This document shows, one piece after another, positions 27,842 to 37,600 of a stretch of 64,000 nucleotides of DNA. The stretch spans positions 248,001 to 312,000 of the forward strand of contig NZ_JPRH01000001.1 in NCBI RefSeq assembly GCF_000737705.1, given 5' to 3'. This DNA comes from Chryseobacterium soli (lineage in GTDB: Bacteria; Bacteroidota; Bacteroidia; Flavobacteriales; Weeksellaceae). A model generated the notes under the pieces. That model was not told the origin of the DNA. It saw nothing but the letters and a program-made list of their open reading frames with translations, and did no database searches. Numbering within the stretch: the first letter of the stretch is position 1; the number at the start of each line of letters is the position of its first letter. The position numbers and the translations under genes were made by a program.

Positions 27842-28694
27842 AGTGTTAAAAGACAATATTTTACAATTTTTAAATAATCCAAACCCAATTTGGGAAACCG
27901 AATTAACAAAGGATTTAGTCAATGCTGAATTAGCTTATCTATCCCAATTCGAACTGGATTTAACTAATTATAGTACCCAAAGAAGCTATTTTAAAAAGAA
28001 TATAAAGATCGAAGAAAAGCCAATTTTAATATCAGGTATTTCGTCAAGTGATTCCATATATTTAGAGTATCCTCAGGTGCCATTTTTTAATTTTTTTTAC
28101 GAAGAACATGGGCTAGAACCAGAAAACAAGTCTGAGATTGATGATTGTACATTTCAGAAATTAAAAAAAGCATTAGATGTATTTAAGCAAATACCAGGCG
28201 CCAATATTTGTATTTCAAGCTTAGTAAAAAGAATACAGGTTTTAAAGCAATTTGATGATGAAATAGACACTAGTTACAGTCATCCACTAATTCCATTTTC
28301 AATTTTTATTTCTTTATGTACCGATTCATCAACTACTTCTAGTTTAAGAGTAGCAGAATCAATATTGCATGAAGCAATGCATTTAAAACTAACTTTAATT
28401 GAAAAACATATTGATTTAATAAAGCCAGATACTTTAGAAAAATTCTATTCTCCTTGGCGCGATGAACAAAGGCCTTTAAGGGGTGTATTGCATGGATTAT
28501 TTGTTTTTAAATCGGTTTTCGAAATGTATAAATTTTTATGTAATAATTCAAAAGATTACAAAAATACTGATCATATTTATTATAGAATGGAAGACATTAC
28601 AGAAGAATTTAGAACAATTAAGAATTTAGCTCTTAACAATGGTTTTACTGAAGCGGGGGCCAATTTTGTAAATAATCTATTGCCATCGAGCTGA
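27834..28694 (+). CDS. HExxH peptide-modifying enzyme (aKG-HExxH hydroxylase-like)
   Basis: 286 residues from a TTG start that overlaps the oxygenase gene. HEAMH at 179-183 within AESILHEAMHLKLTLIEK plus RPLRGVLHGLFVF near 213-225 (third ligand probably His220) are the signature of the HExxH proteins found in RiPP clusters, which turned out to be 2OG-dependent peptide beta-hydroxylases rather than proteases. With the neighbouring 2OG enzyme, two oxidative tailoring steps are predicted. No transporter or protease gene follows. Its 3' end overlaps ptuB, read from the other strand, by about 50 bases. Confidence 0.78.
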   Translation: MNKVLKDNILQFLNNPNPIWETELTKDLVNAELAYLSQFELDLTNYSTQRSYFKKNIKIEEKPILISGISSSDSIYLEYPQVPFFNFFYEEHGLEPENKSEIDDCTFQKLKKALDVFKQIPGANICISSLVKRIQVLKQFDDEIDTSYSHPLIPFSIFISLCTDSSTTSSLRVAESILHEAMHLKLTLIEKHIDLIKPDTLEKFYSPWRDEQRPLRGVLHGLFVFKSVFEMYKFLCNNSKDYKNTDHIYYRMEDITEEFRTIKNLALNNGFTEAGANFVNNLLPSS

Positions 28695-29415
28695 ATTCCT
28701 CTTGCGACTGCATGCTTTCTCTCAATAGATCAATTGATGATTTAATAACTGGATCATTAAGATCAGCACCTTTAGAAAGAGATAAGTCAACAAGTTCTTT
28801 CAGTCTTTGGAGAAGCTGGAGTTTTTTTCTTCTAGCCTCCTCAAATTCAGGATGTGTAAGATTAAAAAAATCAATATTAAACTTTCCACGTTTATCAGGA
28901 TCAATTGATATTGGTTCATCTAAATGAAAACGTATATAATCTCTAGGATCCTCCTTACCTGGATCGATTAACTTATTACGTTCTATAAAATTATCATGAT
29001 GTGATTTATTTCTTTCATTCTCATTATAGAGTGGAAAATAGTTGCGTTTCTCGGTACTATTTAATCTGGTCTTGCATAAAAAAAGATTATCCCAATCATA
29101 GGCTAACCAATAATATCCAGGATATTGACTGATCCCCGTTTCATAATTATCAACTCTACCTTTAGGTCGAAAGTGTTCAACATCCGAATAGTCACCAACA
29201 AATTTAGCTTCTGAAAAGCAGCATTTATTGTGTTGTTTTAATATTAATTGTTTTCGTACCTCGTCTGTATTATATGATGAACCGAAATCAAATTTCAAAG
29301 TTTGATTAATATAACTCGCCGGATCTTTATCATACTCACTATTCATATGTTGGTTTTTTATCCTGCGATTTGCGGCTAAGTTTGGAGGGCTGACACCTTT
29401 ATCAATTCTGATCAT
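28645..29415 (-). CDS. ptuB: PtuB-like HNH endonuclease (Septu/retron-associated type)
   Basis: 256 residues. KCCFSEAKFVGDYSDVEHFRPKG (central residues EHFRPKG) is the first half of the HNH fold seen in PtuB and retron-associated HNH proteins; WDNLFLCKTRLNSTEKRNYF gives the Asn-containing second half. It overlaps the upstream AAA ATPase gene by 14 bases. PtuA and PtuB form the Septu anti-phage complex in which phage signals release DNA cleavage by PtuB. The C-terminal coding end overlaps the convergent RiPP HExxH gene. Confidence 0.82.
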   Translation of the reverse strand: MIRIDKGVSPPNLAANRRIKNQHMNSEYDKDPASYINQTLKFDFGSSYNTDEVRKQLILKQHNKCCFSEAKFVGDYSDVEHFRPKGRVDNYETGISQYPGYYWLAYDWDNLFLCKTRLNSTEKRNYFPLYNENERNKSHHDNFIERNKLIDPGKEDPRDYIRFHLDEPISIDPDKRGKFNIDFFNLTHPEFEEARRKKLQLLQRLKELVDLSLSKGADLNDPVIKSSIDLLRESMQSQEEFSSMAIDYLQNWPPLQ

Positions 29416-30898
29416 CTTTATTCTGATTTTTTAAAACATTAGCCATCTCTTTTATTTGTTCAAAAATTTTTTGATTTTCATCATCTAAAATTGGTAGATT
29501 ACTTAATTTTTCATCTAACGTTTTGAGACGTTCATGATCAGAATCAGACTTACTTTGGGTGTCAAGAATTAATCGCCTTTCTTTAACCATTTCTTCTACT
29601 TCCGGACTTCTTTCACTTTTTATTCCAAACAAATCGCTCGTTATTATTTGTCCTATTTTCCAACCTGCAACAACTTCAGGTTCATTATTAATAATTACAT
29701 CATCATTTTCAATTTTGTTTAAAACGCATAAATTTTCATTTTCTGAAGCCTGTGCCATAAAAGGACTATGAGCTGTACAAATAAATTGTGTTCTTGTGAA
29801 ATGTTGAGTAAGATAAGTACGTAGTGATCTCTGCCATTCAGGATGAAGATGTAGATCTATTTCATCAATTATCACTACAGCAGGTTCTTTCAATGGATTT
29901 GGACTATCAGGATTATCCCAAAGCATTCTGATAGCTAAATCAACTGCCCATGCCAACATAGTTTTATATCCCAAGCTTAAATTAAAAAGTGGAACTTTCC
30001 CCTTAGGTGTTTCAATTTCTACAAGATTATCCCTCTTTGTGCCATCTGTGTTAAGGGGTGGATTGATTATAATAGACTCCGTATTTTTTATATCAGGAAG
30101 TAAATCTAATAGTAATTCCTTCAATTTCCTGAGCAACTTTGTGATAGTACCTTCTTTTTCTTTGTTGTCTTCTAATAGAGAACTTGCATATAAATCACTT
30201 AATAATTGTTCGGCATCATAAAGATCTCCTGAATCAGAAAATAAATTATATAGTGGATCTTTCATAAAACTGTCGTCCGTATTTTTTGACACCATGTGTC
30301 TGCTTGCACTATATGCATAGATTCTTGGAGCTATATATTCTTCAACATCATACTTCTCTAATTCAACAACTTCTAATTTGTTTTCTTTCTTTTCGAATTT
30401 TATTCCAATCGAAAACTCTTTAGTTTCATTAGCTTCTTCTTGTAACATTATTCCTTTTGAAAATCTAGCCCTTATAACAGTTTTAGTATCATTTCCAGAT
30501 TTCATGATCTTTTCATATTCTGATTCATCTTCAAGATCATCCATGCTCGGCTTGATTTGTATTTTTTTTACTTGTGTTCCCTTGATTTCATCTTCCGACA
30601 ATCTTGTTGCTTTTATAATGATTTCCATACTAACATTTTGCTCTTGAAGAAATTTAGCTATCTTCAATCGCTCTTCAATTTGTGGTGATGGAGATTCTAC
30701 CGGCACCATCCAAGCGAGACATTTTAGAAGAGTAGTTTTGCCAATGCCGTTATTTCCCAATATTAATGTCCAAGGAGATATTGTTCCATTAATATTTTTA
30801 AGGCTTAAAGTTTGAGGCTTTTCTCCAAAACACTTTACATTTGCAAGCTCCAATGACGAAAAATAAATCATTTTTTTTTCATTCGTTATTTTTTCCAT
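29402..30898 (-). CDS. ptuA: PtuA-like AAA/ABC-type ATPase (Septu)
   Basis: 498 residues. Walker A GNNGIGKT at 48-55, an ABC signature-like LSLGYKTML around 308-316, Walker B VVIIDEIDLHLHP at 341-353 and a switch His in CTAHSPF. The long helical insertion between the two halves and the arrangement with a downstream HNH gene match Septu PtuA. An OLD-type TOPRIM domain is absent. Probable function: nucleotide-controlled sensor that holds PtuB inactive. On the minus strand with a start likely at 30898 (a MIYFSSLELANVKCF start ten residues in is also possible). Confidence 0.85.
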   Translation of the reverse strand: MEKITNEKKMIYFSSLELANVKCFGEKPQTLSLKNINGTISPWTLILGNNGIGKTTLLKCLAWMVPVESPSPQIEERLKIAKFLQEQNVSMEIIIKATRLSEDEIKGTQVKKIQIKPSMDDLEDESEYEKIMKSGNDTKTVIRARFSKGIMLQEEANETKEFSIGIKFEKKENKLEVVELEKYDVEEYIAPRIYAYSASRHMVSKNTDDSFMKDPLYNLFSDSGDLYDAEQLLSDLYASSLLEDNKEKEGTITKLLRKLKELLLDLLPDIKNTESIIINPPLNTDGTKRDNLVEIETPKGKVPLFNLSLGYKTMLAWAVDLAIRMLWDNPDSPNPLKEPAVVIIDEIDLHLHPEWQRSLRTYLTQHFTRTQFICTAHSPFMAQASENENLCVLNKIENDDVIINNEPEVVAGWKIGQIITSDLFGIKSERSPEVEEMVKERRLILDTQSKSDSDHERLKTLDEKLSNLPILDDENQKIFEQIKEMANVLKNQNKDDQN

Positions 30899-31174
30899 AA
30901 TGATATGTCATCCATTATTTAATAAGTATATTTAATCTCAAATAAAAAAACTTTTATTATAAATTTCATTTTTTTGGTAAATCCAAATATAAATATTTTT
31001 TCAAAAATATTGATTGCTTAACAAACACCTTTAATCATTGAAATTAATATAACCATGAGAATATATATAATTTAAAAATCCTAAGAGAAATACGGGAATT
31101 ATAGTTAAGAATTGTTTATAAACTATTTTTATTATTCCTGTTGTTATTAATTTTCAGTATTGTTTTGTAATGCT

Positions 31175-34100
31175 TTAAAATATTTGGAAAACTATTTCTT
31201 CTTTTGTATAAATAAAATCATTTTGTAAGCCAGTATTCACAAAATCTTTGAGATCTTCGGTTATGTCTTCAAGAAAATTAAGCTTCTTCTCTATATTTGA
31301 TTCGAAGTTTAACCTTTTTAGCCAGTCCATCTCGATAACAGAATTTTTATCTAAATTTTTTCTAAATTCACATAGTTTCCATAAGTCAATTAAAATTTGA
31401 ATTTTATTTTCTATCTCTACATTTTGAGATAAATCTTCTGAAATACTAACTCCAGGCAACATTGATATAGCTTTTTCGTCAATTTTAATTGGTAAAGGGG
31501 TTAAGCCTTCTAAATCCGTATTTTCATCTCCAGTCATCAAACTTCCTATACTTGTAAAAAAATCTCTTTTAAATCTTAAACCACTAATCGCAATACCATT
31601 TCTAACACTAATAATCGATATAAAATCGCATTGAAGATCACCCAACATAAAAATAGTCATTACTAAATTTTCAACATTTTCTGAATTTGAAAAATCAAAA
31701 TCTATAATACCAAATGTACAATACGTTATTGTATGAGTTTCTTCAACCGAGTCAGGATAAATAAACTGATAATCTGATGTATCTTGTATTATTTTTAAAA
31801 AATCATTCAAATCGTTTAGTTTTGAATTTCTTGCTACTGACCACCAATCCTCAACAGCTTTACGTCCTACGGAAACAGCTTTTTTATCCTCTAATGGTAT
31901 TTGAGACAGATAATATAGTACAGTCGTATAAAGTCTTTCATAACTTTTATTCTCCTCTTTGCATAGAGTCTCCGAATCAAAATAGGCGACTGTTTTCTTT
32001 TCAATTTCCATAAAGGAATTTTGCATTTTTTCTAATGCAAAAATGAAAGATTTAAGATTAATTAAAGCAAGATTTCTATCATGTTCTTTTTCAGGAATAA
32101 AAATATTTAAAATTTGAGAGTTTATATTTGTAAGAGATGCAATCCAGCTATTTATATCCTTCTCTTCCGGAATTTCGTTATTTGTCTCTGCATAATTTTT
32201 TTCATAAGTAGGATATTTTTTACTTAATGTAAGTAAATTATTAAGCTGGATTCTCGTTTTTTCTATGAAACTTAGTGCCTGTTTCTTTTTATTAATGTTT
32301 GCCTCCAATAAAGAATCTATAAATTTTGTAAGACTTCTCGACCATTCCAAGGCAGTTTTTCGAATTTCTATAATATTATTTTGCCAATGGTAAGCAGAAG
32401 TTTCCTGATATTGTTTTCTTATTGCTGAGATCCAGATTTGATTAAGATGTATCTGAAATGAATTACCCACAATTTGAGGGCTAAGCTTTTTAATTGAATC
32501 TTGCTTAGTCACGGCAATCAGTTCTTCTGAGGGAAGAGGAAGCATCAGCGCTTCTGTACAATACTCTTTATAGAATGGTAAAAAAGCATATACAGTTTCT
32601 ATTCTAGCAACACTGAGATCATTAACCTTATTAGCTTCGTTATCAAATAAAAGGTATTCAATGTGTATCTGATCGTTAATTTCTTTTATGGTCAAAGAGT
32701 CGGTATGAACTTTCAGATAGCTTATAATTAGATCTTTATACTGAGATGTAAAATCTTTATATCCTGATGGATTAGTGATTTGGAAAAATAATACGAATTC
32801 TTTAGCTTCATTAAAATCCATCTGCATTAATTCATCTATTTGTATTTCTGCTTTAATGGAAGGAAGATTAAGTGGTAATTTTAAAGAATCAAACCATTTT
32901 GTAAGAAATTCAAGCCCTTCCAAAGAAGTGATTTTGGATGTACGTGCTTTTAGCCCTTTACATAGTGCATTTGCAAATAAAATGACATCTGAATCATCAA
33001 ATCTATAAGTAGATAATTTCTTTTTTAGATCGGAAAGATATTTAAAATTAGATCCTTTATCTCCTAATATTGTAGCCATCTCATCCAAGGTATCTAGTTC
33101 TGTAAAAGGAGTTGATGTTATTGAAAATAATTCAATACCTCCTATTTTATACGCTTCATTAAATTGAGACTTATTTTCGTTCCAGTATCTTTGAGGTTCA
33201 CCATGCATTATACCATCTAGAGCGGTAACCATGTCTGATAATGGCCCTTCAGATAATATTTCTGCTAAACTATTGTAAAATGGACTCTTGCTTTCAGTAG
33301 TTTGTATAAGAGGCATATTGATAAAGAAATCTTGTTTATACTCGTTTTCTATAATTTTATAAAGATTGATTAGAGATTCCTCAATAGGTAAATTTGTATG
33401 CAATAAATCTTTTAGGTGAGTAGATCTTACCGGGTGAAGACCTTCAATATGACGTCCTTCAAAACTTAGGAAATATTCTTTTTCCAATTCATTTAATATT
33501 CCCCCTCTATCTTGATCAAATCCAATTTCTTTTTTTATGTAATCAATAAGGTTTTTAGATTTTAATTTTATGTTCAGGCAATCCGCAAGTGAAACCATAC
33601 GTAGTATCTCTATTTTTGCACCGGAAGACTTTGTATTATCATTGTGTAAATACTTCAACTGGGCTGAAAGTCTTTCTTGTATCATTTCACCTCTTGTTAG
33701 CAAATATGTATATTCAATAAGCAGATTTCTATCTGCAACCTGTTCCCAAAAGGGTTGCCATTCAATAATATCGGAGTGTATCTTTTTGTTTCTTTTAAAT
33801 TGTTCAAAAATGTCTTTCGCTTCTGACATGGATAAAGATATATCTACTGTCATTAAATTAACACGTGAAATATCTGCTCCAAATCTAAACCAATCCTCTT
33901 GTCTGGTTGTAATCAAGTATTTTATTGTAAGATCATTTGTTTTTTCTACAACTTCCGTCCATGCTTCTACCAAACTACTCAATCCATCAATTATAACAAG
34001 AGGTATTTCGCCTATTAATAATCTGGATTCAAGAAATTCTATCACAGAATTAGCTTGATTGGAATCTCCACAATTATGCAACTGATATATAGAATAATTA

Positions 34101-35056
34101 TTTTGCTCTTTTAGATTATAACCTGTCTGCCATGCTAAAGTGGATTTACCTTGTCCACTCGAAGATTTAACTATGGTAACATCAGATTTAATTATATTTT
34201 CTATAATAGCTTTTTCCCACACCTTTCTTCTTGCCGGAAGCCCTAAGGTAATATGAACTGGCCTCGCCGCTTTTCCATCATAGAAATCTTCTGAATTAAT
34301 ATTTTCATTTCTTTCATAAGAAACTTTGGTTATCCAATTATTCTCAATGGCTTTATTTATTGGAGCTTTCGAATATGAATCTCTGATGTTCTGAAATAGA
34401 GCATTAATATCAGAAAATGATATAGTCGCCCTATCTTTTGACCAAATTAGAACGTTGTAGAATATGGATCTTAAAAATTGCAGTTCAGTTCCTTTATTTA
34501 CATTCCATTCTTTAAATAGTAAGCTTATAATATCTTTATGTAAATCACTTCCAGTTCTGCGATCAAATGAAACTTTATTGAAAAAATCATCATAATCTAT
34601 GTTAGGTTCATGAGCGGTCAATTTTTCAATCCAAAATTTAGAAACTACCTTCTCATTAATTAAAGAAGATAAATTACCTTTGGCAATTTCCATATTGTAC
34701 ACTAATTTGAAGTGATTATTTGGGCTGGCTTTATAAGTCTCTAAAAAATTTTGTAAAACTCCTAACTTCCAAAAATCTCCCGCATCCATTTTGTTTATAG
34801 AAGATTTTATTTGAGTATATTCATTCTCATTAAAGATTTTTTGAGAAGAATTTATATCAATATCCTCAATACCTTCCATTGTTATAGATTTTGTATTTGA
34901 TGACTTATGAAGCTGACTTAATATACAATAAGTTGCATAAAGTATTTGGTAATGAATACCCCTAAAATTGATTGATCCCCCTGTCCTTTTTCTTAATAAA
35001 GTCTCTAATTCTGTAGTGATTTGGTTTAAAGTTGGTGTTTTATAGTGGGTACTCAT
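31175..35056 (-). CDS. Cap4-like nuclease fused to STAND-like P-loop ATPase, putative defence protein
   Basis: 1293 residues. The N-terminus has the layout of the Cap4/DUF4297 dsDNA endonuclease: GGSINFRGIHYQILY at 26-40, MEGIEDIDI at 60-68 and QIK at 82-84 (an E/D...D...QxK active site). A P-loop SSSGQGKST lies at 298-306 and a Walker B PLVIIDGLS at 352-360, followed by about 900 residues of helical sequence that may be a sensor. Such nuclease-STAND-repeat proteins (Avs-like) detect phage proteins and degrade DNA. The specific Avs class is not assigned. It lies next to the Septu pair. Confidence 0.68.
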   Translation of the reverse strand: MSTHYKTPTLNQITTELETLLRKRTGGSINFRGIHYQILYATYCILSQLHKSSNTKSITMEGIEDIDINSSQKIFNENEYTQIKSSINKMDAGDFWKLGVLQNFLETYKASPNNHFKLVYNMEIAKGNLSSLINEKVVSKFWIEKLTAHEPNIDYDDFFNKVSFDRRTGSDLHKDIISLLFKEWNVNKGTELQFLRSIFYNVLIWSKDRATISFSDINALFQNIRDSYSKAPINKAIENNWITKVSYERNENINSEDFYDGKAARPVHITLGLPARRKVWEKAIIENIIKSDVTIVKSSSGQGKSTLAWQTGYNLKEQNNYSIYQLHNCGDSNQANSVIEFLESRLLIGEIPLVIIDGLSSLVEAWTEVVEKTNDLTIKYLITTRQEDWFRFGADISRVNLMTVDISLSMSEAKDIFEQFKRNKKIHSDIIEWQPFWEQVADRNLLIEYTYLLTRGEMIQERLSAQLKYLHNDNTKSSGAKIEILRMVSLADCLNIKLKSKNLIDYIKKEIGFDQDRGGILNELEKEYFLSFEGRHIEGLHPVRSTHLKDLLHTNLPIEESLINLYKIIENEYKQDFFINMPLIQTTESKSPFYNSLAEILSEGPLSDMVTALDGIMHGEPQRYWNENKSQFNEAYKIGGIELFSITSTPFTELDTLDEMATILGDKGSNFKYLSDLKKKLSTYRFDDSDVILFANALCKGLKARTSKITSLEGLEFLTKWFDSLKLPLNLPSIKAEIQIDELMQMDFNEAKEFVLFFQITNPSGYKDFTSQYKDLIISYLKVHTDSLTIKEINDQIHIEYLLFDNEANKVNDLSVARIETVYAFLPFYKEYCTEALMLPLPSEELIAVTKQDSIKKLSPQIVGNSFQIHLNQIWISAIRKQYQETSAYHWQNNIIEIRKTALEWSRSLTKFIDSLLEANINKKKQALSFIEKTRIQLNNLLTLSKKYPTYEKNYAETNNEIPEEKDINSWIASLTNINSQILNIFIPEKEHDRNLALINLKSFIFALEKMQNSFMEIEKKTVAYFDSETLCKEENKSYERLYTTVLYYLSQIPLEDKKAVSVGRKAVEDWWSVARNSKLNDLNDFLKIIQDTSDYQFIYPDSVEETHTITYCTFGIIDFDFSNSENVENLVMTIFMLGDLQCDFISIISVRNGIAISGLRFKRDFFTSIGSLMTGDENTDLEGLTPLPIKIDEKAISMLPGVSISEDLSQNVEIENKIQILIDLWKLCEFRKNLDKNSVIEMDWLKRLNFESNIEKKLNFLEDITEDLKDFVNTGLQNDFIYTKEEIVFQIF

Positions 35057-35359
35057 AACAAGCTTAAAATTTTAAGTTATATCAAAAGTTATTATATCTT
35101 TTAGCAAAAATAAGGCAATTATATTTTTATAAATTATGGGAAACTATTATCTTGTTAAAAAATAACTGAAGCAAAAATTTAATTCAATTATTAGCCAATA
35201 AGGCATAGTGGGGAGATAAGGCATTACGGTTTTGTGAAATCTGCAAATTTAGGCAGCATTTCAACTAACTTATCACCTTTATACAGTTATAGTTTAATAA
35301 ACTATATGTTTTTATTTCTAATAAAATTATAAATTTGAAAAACTAGAAGCATATTATAT
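35057..35359. other. AT-rich divergent intergenic region
   Basis: Separates the divergently read STAND-like gene and the RES gene, and so must hold both promoters; no clear TAnnTTTG box or operator pair stands out, and no gene is seen. Confidence 0.35.
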
Positions 35360-36745
35360 ATGAATTATATTTGCCATGAATGTTTAGGAGAAGACTTTTT
35401 AAATAAATTTGTTTTATCTAACGGGGAATCACATGAGTGTTCTTATTGTGAAAATAGAAATGTCTGTATACCTCTTGATGATATTATATCAAAGGTAGAA
35501 TATGTGATTTTAAATCATTATGAAAGAACTCCGGAAACCCCCGATTATTGGCAGCAATTTAGTGATCAGATGTGGATTAGAAATGGTTCTATAGTTGAAG
35601 ATATTTTAAAAGATGATTTTGATATTAATGAATACGCTGCGATAGAAATCGCTAAAATATTAGAGGACAATTATTTCGATATGGAATTGGCAAAAATGAG
35701 TGAAGAATGCGAATTTGGGCCTGATACTCATTATACAAAAAAAAGGATTACAGATCAAAGGTGGTTATCGGAATGGGAAGTATTTAAAAAGATTCTTAAG
35801 ACTGAATCGAGGTTCTTCAGTAAAAAAGTTAATAATATTCTGGAGAATATATTTAATGAAATTGAGCTTATGACAACTCATGATCTCCAATCTGTCGTTA
35901 CAACTATTGGTCCTAAGGATGAAATAAAATCACTGTATAGATCCAGAACTTTTTTTTCTTCCGAAAAGATTCTTGATGCATTAGTTAAACCAGATAAGCT
36001 TTTAGGACCCCCTCCAGCACCTGTAGCTTCCTCAGGAAGAATGAATGCTAAAGGAATTTCTGTTTTTTACAGCTCAGTCACAAAAGATGTAGCTATAGCT
36101 GAAGTTCGACCTCCGGTAGGAAGCCATGTAGTTGTTTCAGAATTTGAAATACTTAAACAGCTAAAACTTCTAAATTTCAATATTTTGACAAAAGTTGTAG
36201 AAAATATCAGTGTTTTTCATCCTGAGTATAAAGAAAAAAAAGAAAAGGCATATTTTTTAGCTAACTTTTGTAAACTGATTACTCAACCGGTGATGCCTGG
36301 TGATGAAGAATTAGAATATCTTCCTACGCAAGCTATATCTGATTTTCTTACTGAAAAATTTGATGGGATAATATTTCCATCCGTTCAGGTAAATACGGTA
36401 AATAATCATAATGTTGTTTTATTCAATAATTCTTGTAAAGTTGAAGAGTTTAACGTGTGTAAAAACAGAATATTGACAGCTAGTAAAGACTATTTCGATG
36501 ATGAGGAAATAGAAACTTATCACCTGATCAACAGACCCGGCATAGAAACAAGAGTCAATCAAGAGGATGATTCAAGAATACCTACGTTAAGACTTAGAGT
36601 TGATTCTATTGAAATTCATAAAATTGCAGGTGTACAGTATACCTATACACCACAATTGTTTTCGTTTTATAAGAGTGAAGTGCCCACAAAAGAGCTATAC
36701 TTTAGATCACGTGATAAAAACTCTCCCGATTTATTAGATGAATAG
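35360..36745 (+). CDS. RES-domain protein with HEPN-type N-terminal domain
   Basis: 461 residues. A zinc-knuckle-like CHEC ... CSYC opens the protein (residues 5-8 and 27-30); residues 30-180 form the helical HEPN-associated RES N-terminal domain; and the RES fold follows with YRSR (near 195), SSGRMNAKGISVFYSS, and AEVRP, which carry the Arg, Glu and Ser for which RES is named. RES enzymes phosphorolyse or degrade NAD+. No cognate antitoxin is adjacent in the usual order; the XRE gene 200 bases away on the other strand is a candidate. It fits the defence neighbourhood. Confidence 0.75.
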   Translation: MNYICHECLGEDFLNKFVLSNGESHECSYCENRNVCIPLDDIISKVEYVILNHYERTPETPDYWQQFSDQMWIRNGSIVEDILKDDFDINEYAAIEIAKILEDNYFDMELAKMSEECEFGPDTHYTKKRITDQRWLSEWEVFKKILKTESRFFSKKVNNILENIFNEIELMTTHDLQSVVTTIGPKDEIKSLYRSRTFFSSEKILDALVKPDKLLGPPPAPVASSGRMNAKGISVFYSSVTKDVAIAEVRPPVGSHVVVSEFEILKQLKLLNFNILTKVVENISVFHPEYKEKKEKAYFLANFCKLITQPVMPGDEELEYLPTQAISDFLTEKFDGIIFPSVQVNTVNNHNVVLFNNSCKVEEFNVCKNRILTASKDYFDDEEIETYHLINRPGIETRVNQEDDSRIPTLRLRVDSIEIHKIAGVQYTYTPQLFSFYKSEVPTKELYFRSRDKNSPDLLDE

Positions 36746-36943
36746 TTTTAAGAATAATCATAAAAATATTTTTTATGAATGAAATTTCCAAGCTTTCTCC
36801 AAAGATACTAGTGCACTTAATTTCATTATTTACCAATTGCTAAAAATACTGTATAAATGGATCTAATGTAATATTCTTTAAAGTATTTTTCATATTTGTG
36901 TGAGAAATTTGAAGTATTTAGAAATTAGATATCAAAAAAATAC

Positions 36944-37174
36944 CTAATCGAATCCTTCAGAAAAAAATTCGCTCATAGTAATACCAAATGCATTTATGAT
37001 TTTTGCCAACGTACTAAATCGTAAATCTTCTCCTTTTTCATATCTGCCGTATTGTGCTCTAGAGATATTATGGTCGTAAGCAAAATACTCATAACTAGAA
37101 TATCCCTTAGCAATTCTAAGCTCCTTTAAAGTAGATATAGGCTTTAAATCCTTTACAATGAAACCTCTCTTCAT
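36944..37174 (-). CDS. XRE-family transcriptional regulator
   Basis: About 76 residues from the ATG at 37174 (MKRGFIVKDL); a longer frame to 37237 exists but adds no recognisable fold. The helix-turn-helix covers STLKELRIAKGYSSYEYFAYDH to SRAQYGRYEKGEDLRF. The C-terminus is short, so it is a DNA-binding domain only. Its 5' end overlaps by 17 bases the start of a gene on the opposite strand. It could regulate the RES gene or itself; unproven. Confidence 0.72.
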   Translation of the reverse strand: MKRGFIVKDLKPISTLKELRIAKGYSSYEYFAYDHNISRAQYGRYEKGEDLRFSTLAKIINAFGITMSEFFSEGFD

Positions 37175-37502
37175 ATTAACTTTAAATAACCAATCATTTT
37201 CATCTGATAAAATCCAAGAGCTAATAAACAAGGTCAATGAGGATAACTCTAGCTATGTTTATTATTTCGGTAAAAATATTTTTAATGAACTTCATTGGGG
37301 CGTAAAAGCGGATCTTAAACAATTTATTCTTAAAAAAAATTTAGACCAACAATTTCTTTTTGATACTTTAGACTTTCCTAATGAGGTTAAAGATTCACTG
37401 TTTGATGGAAATCCAGTAAAATGTTTTGTATATAAAGAGGTTGGAGTTAGGATATATTTTTCAGAAGAATTAGCAATTGGACTTGATGAAATAGACAAAT
37501 AA
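37158..37502 (+). CDS. Hypothetical protein, 114 aa
   Basis: A protein-like frame (SFSSDKIQELINKVNEDNSS; KDSLFDGNPVKCFVYKEVGV) with no recognised family. The start ATG overlaps the start of the divergent XRE gene; a start further in is possible, for example near residue 44. It ends just before a 19-base sequence that recurs at 19566. Confidence 0.4.
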   Translation: MKPLFILTLNNQSFSSDKIQELINKVNEDNSSYVYYFGKNIFNELHWGVKADLKQFILKKNLDQQFLFDTLDFPNEVKDSLFDGNPVKCFVYKEVGVRIYFSEELAIGLDEIDK

Positions 37503-37600
37503 TAATCTCAAAAAACGATTAGATTAAAAATGCATTATGAACACTAAAGAAATTAGATTCTATTACATAATTAAAAATAATAGATTTAAGGATCTTTGCT

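Noticed and set aside
33570..34058. 162-codon plus-strand frame
   Set aside because: Shadow of the 1293-aa defence gene, whose ATPase motifs read on the other strand.
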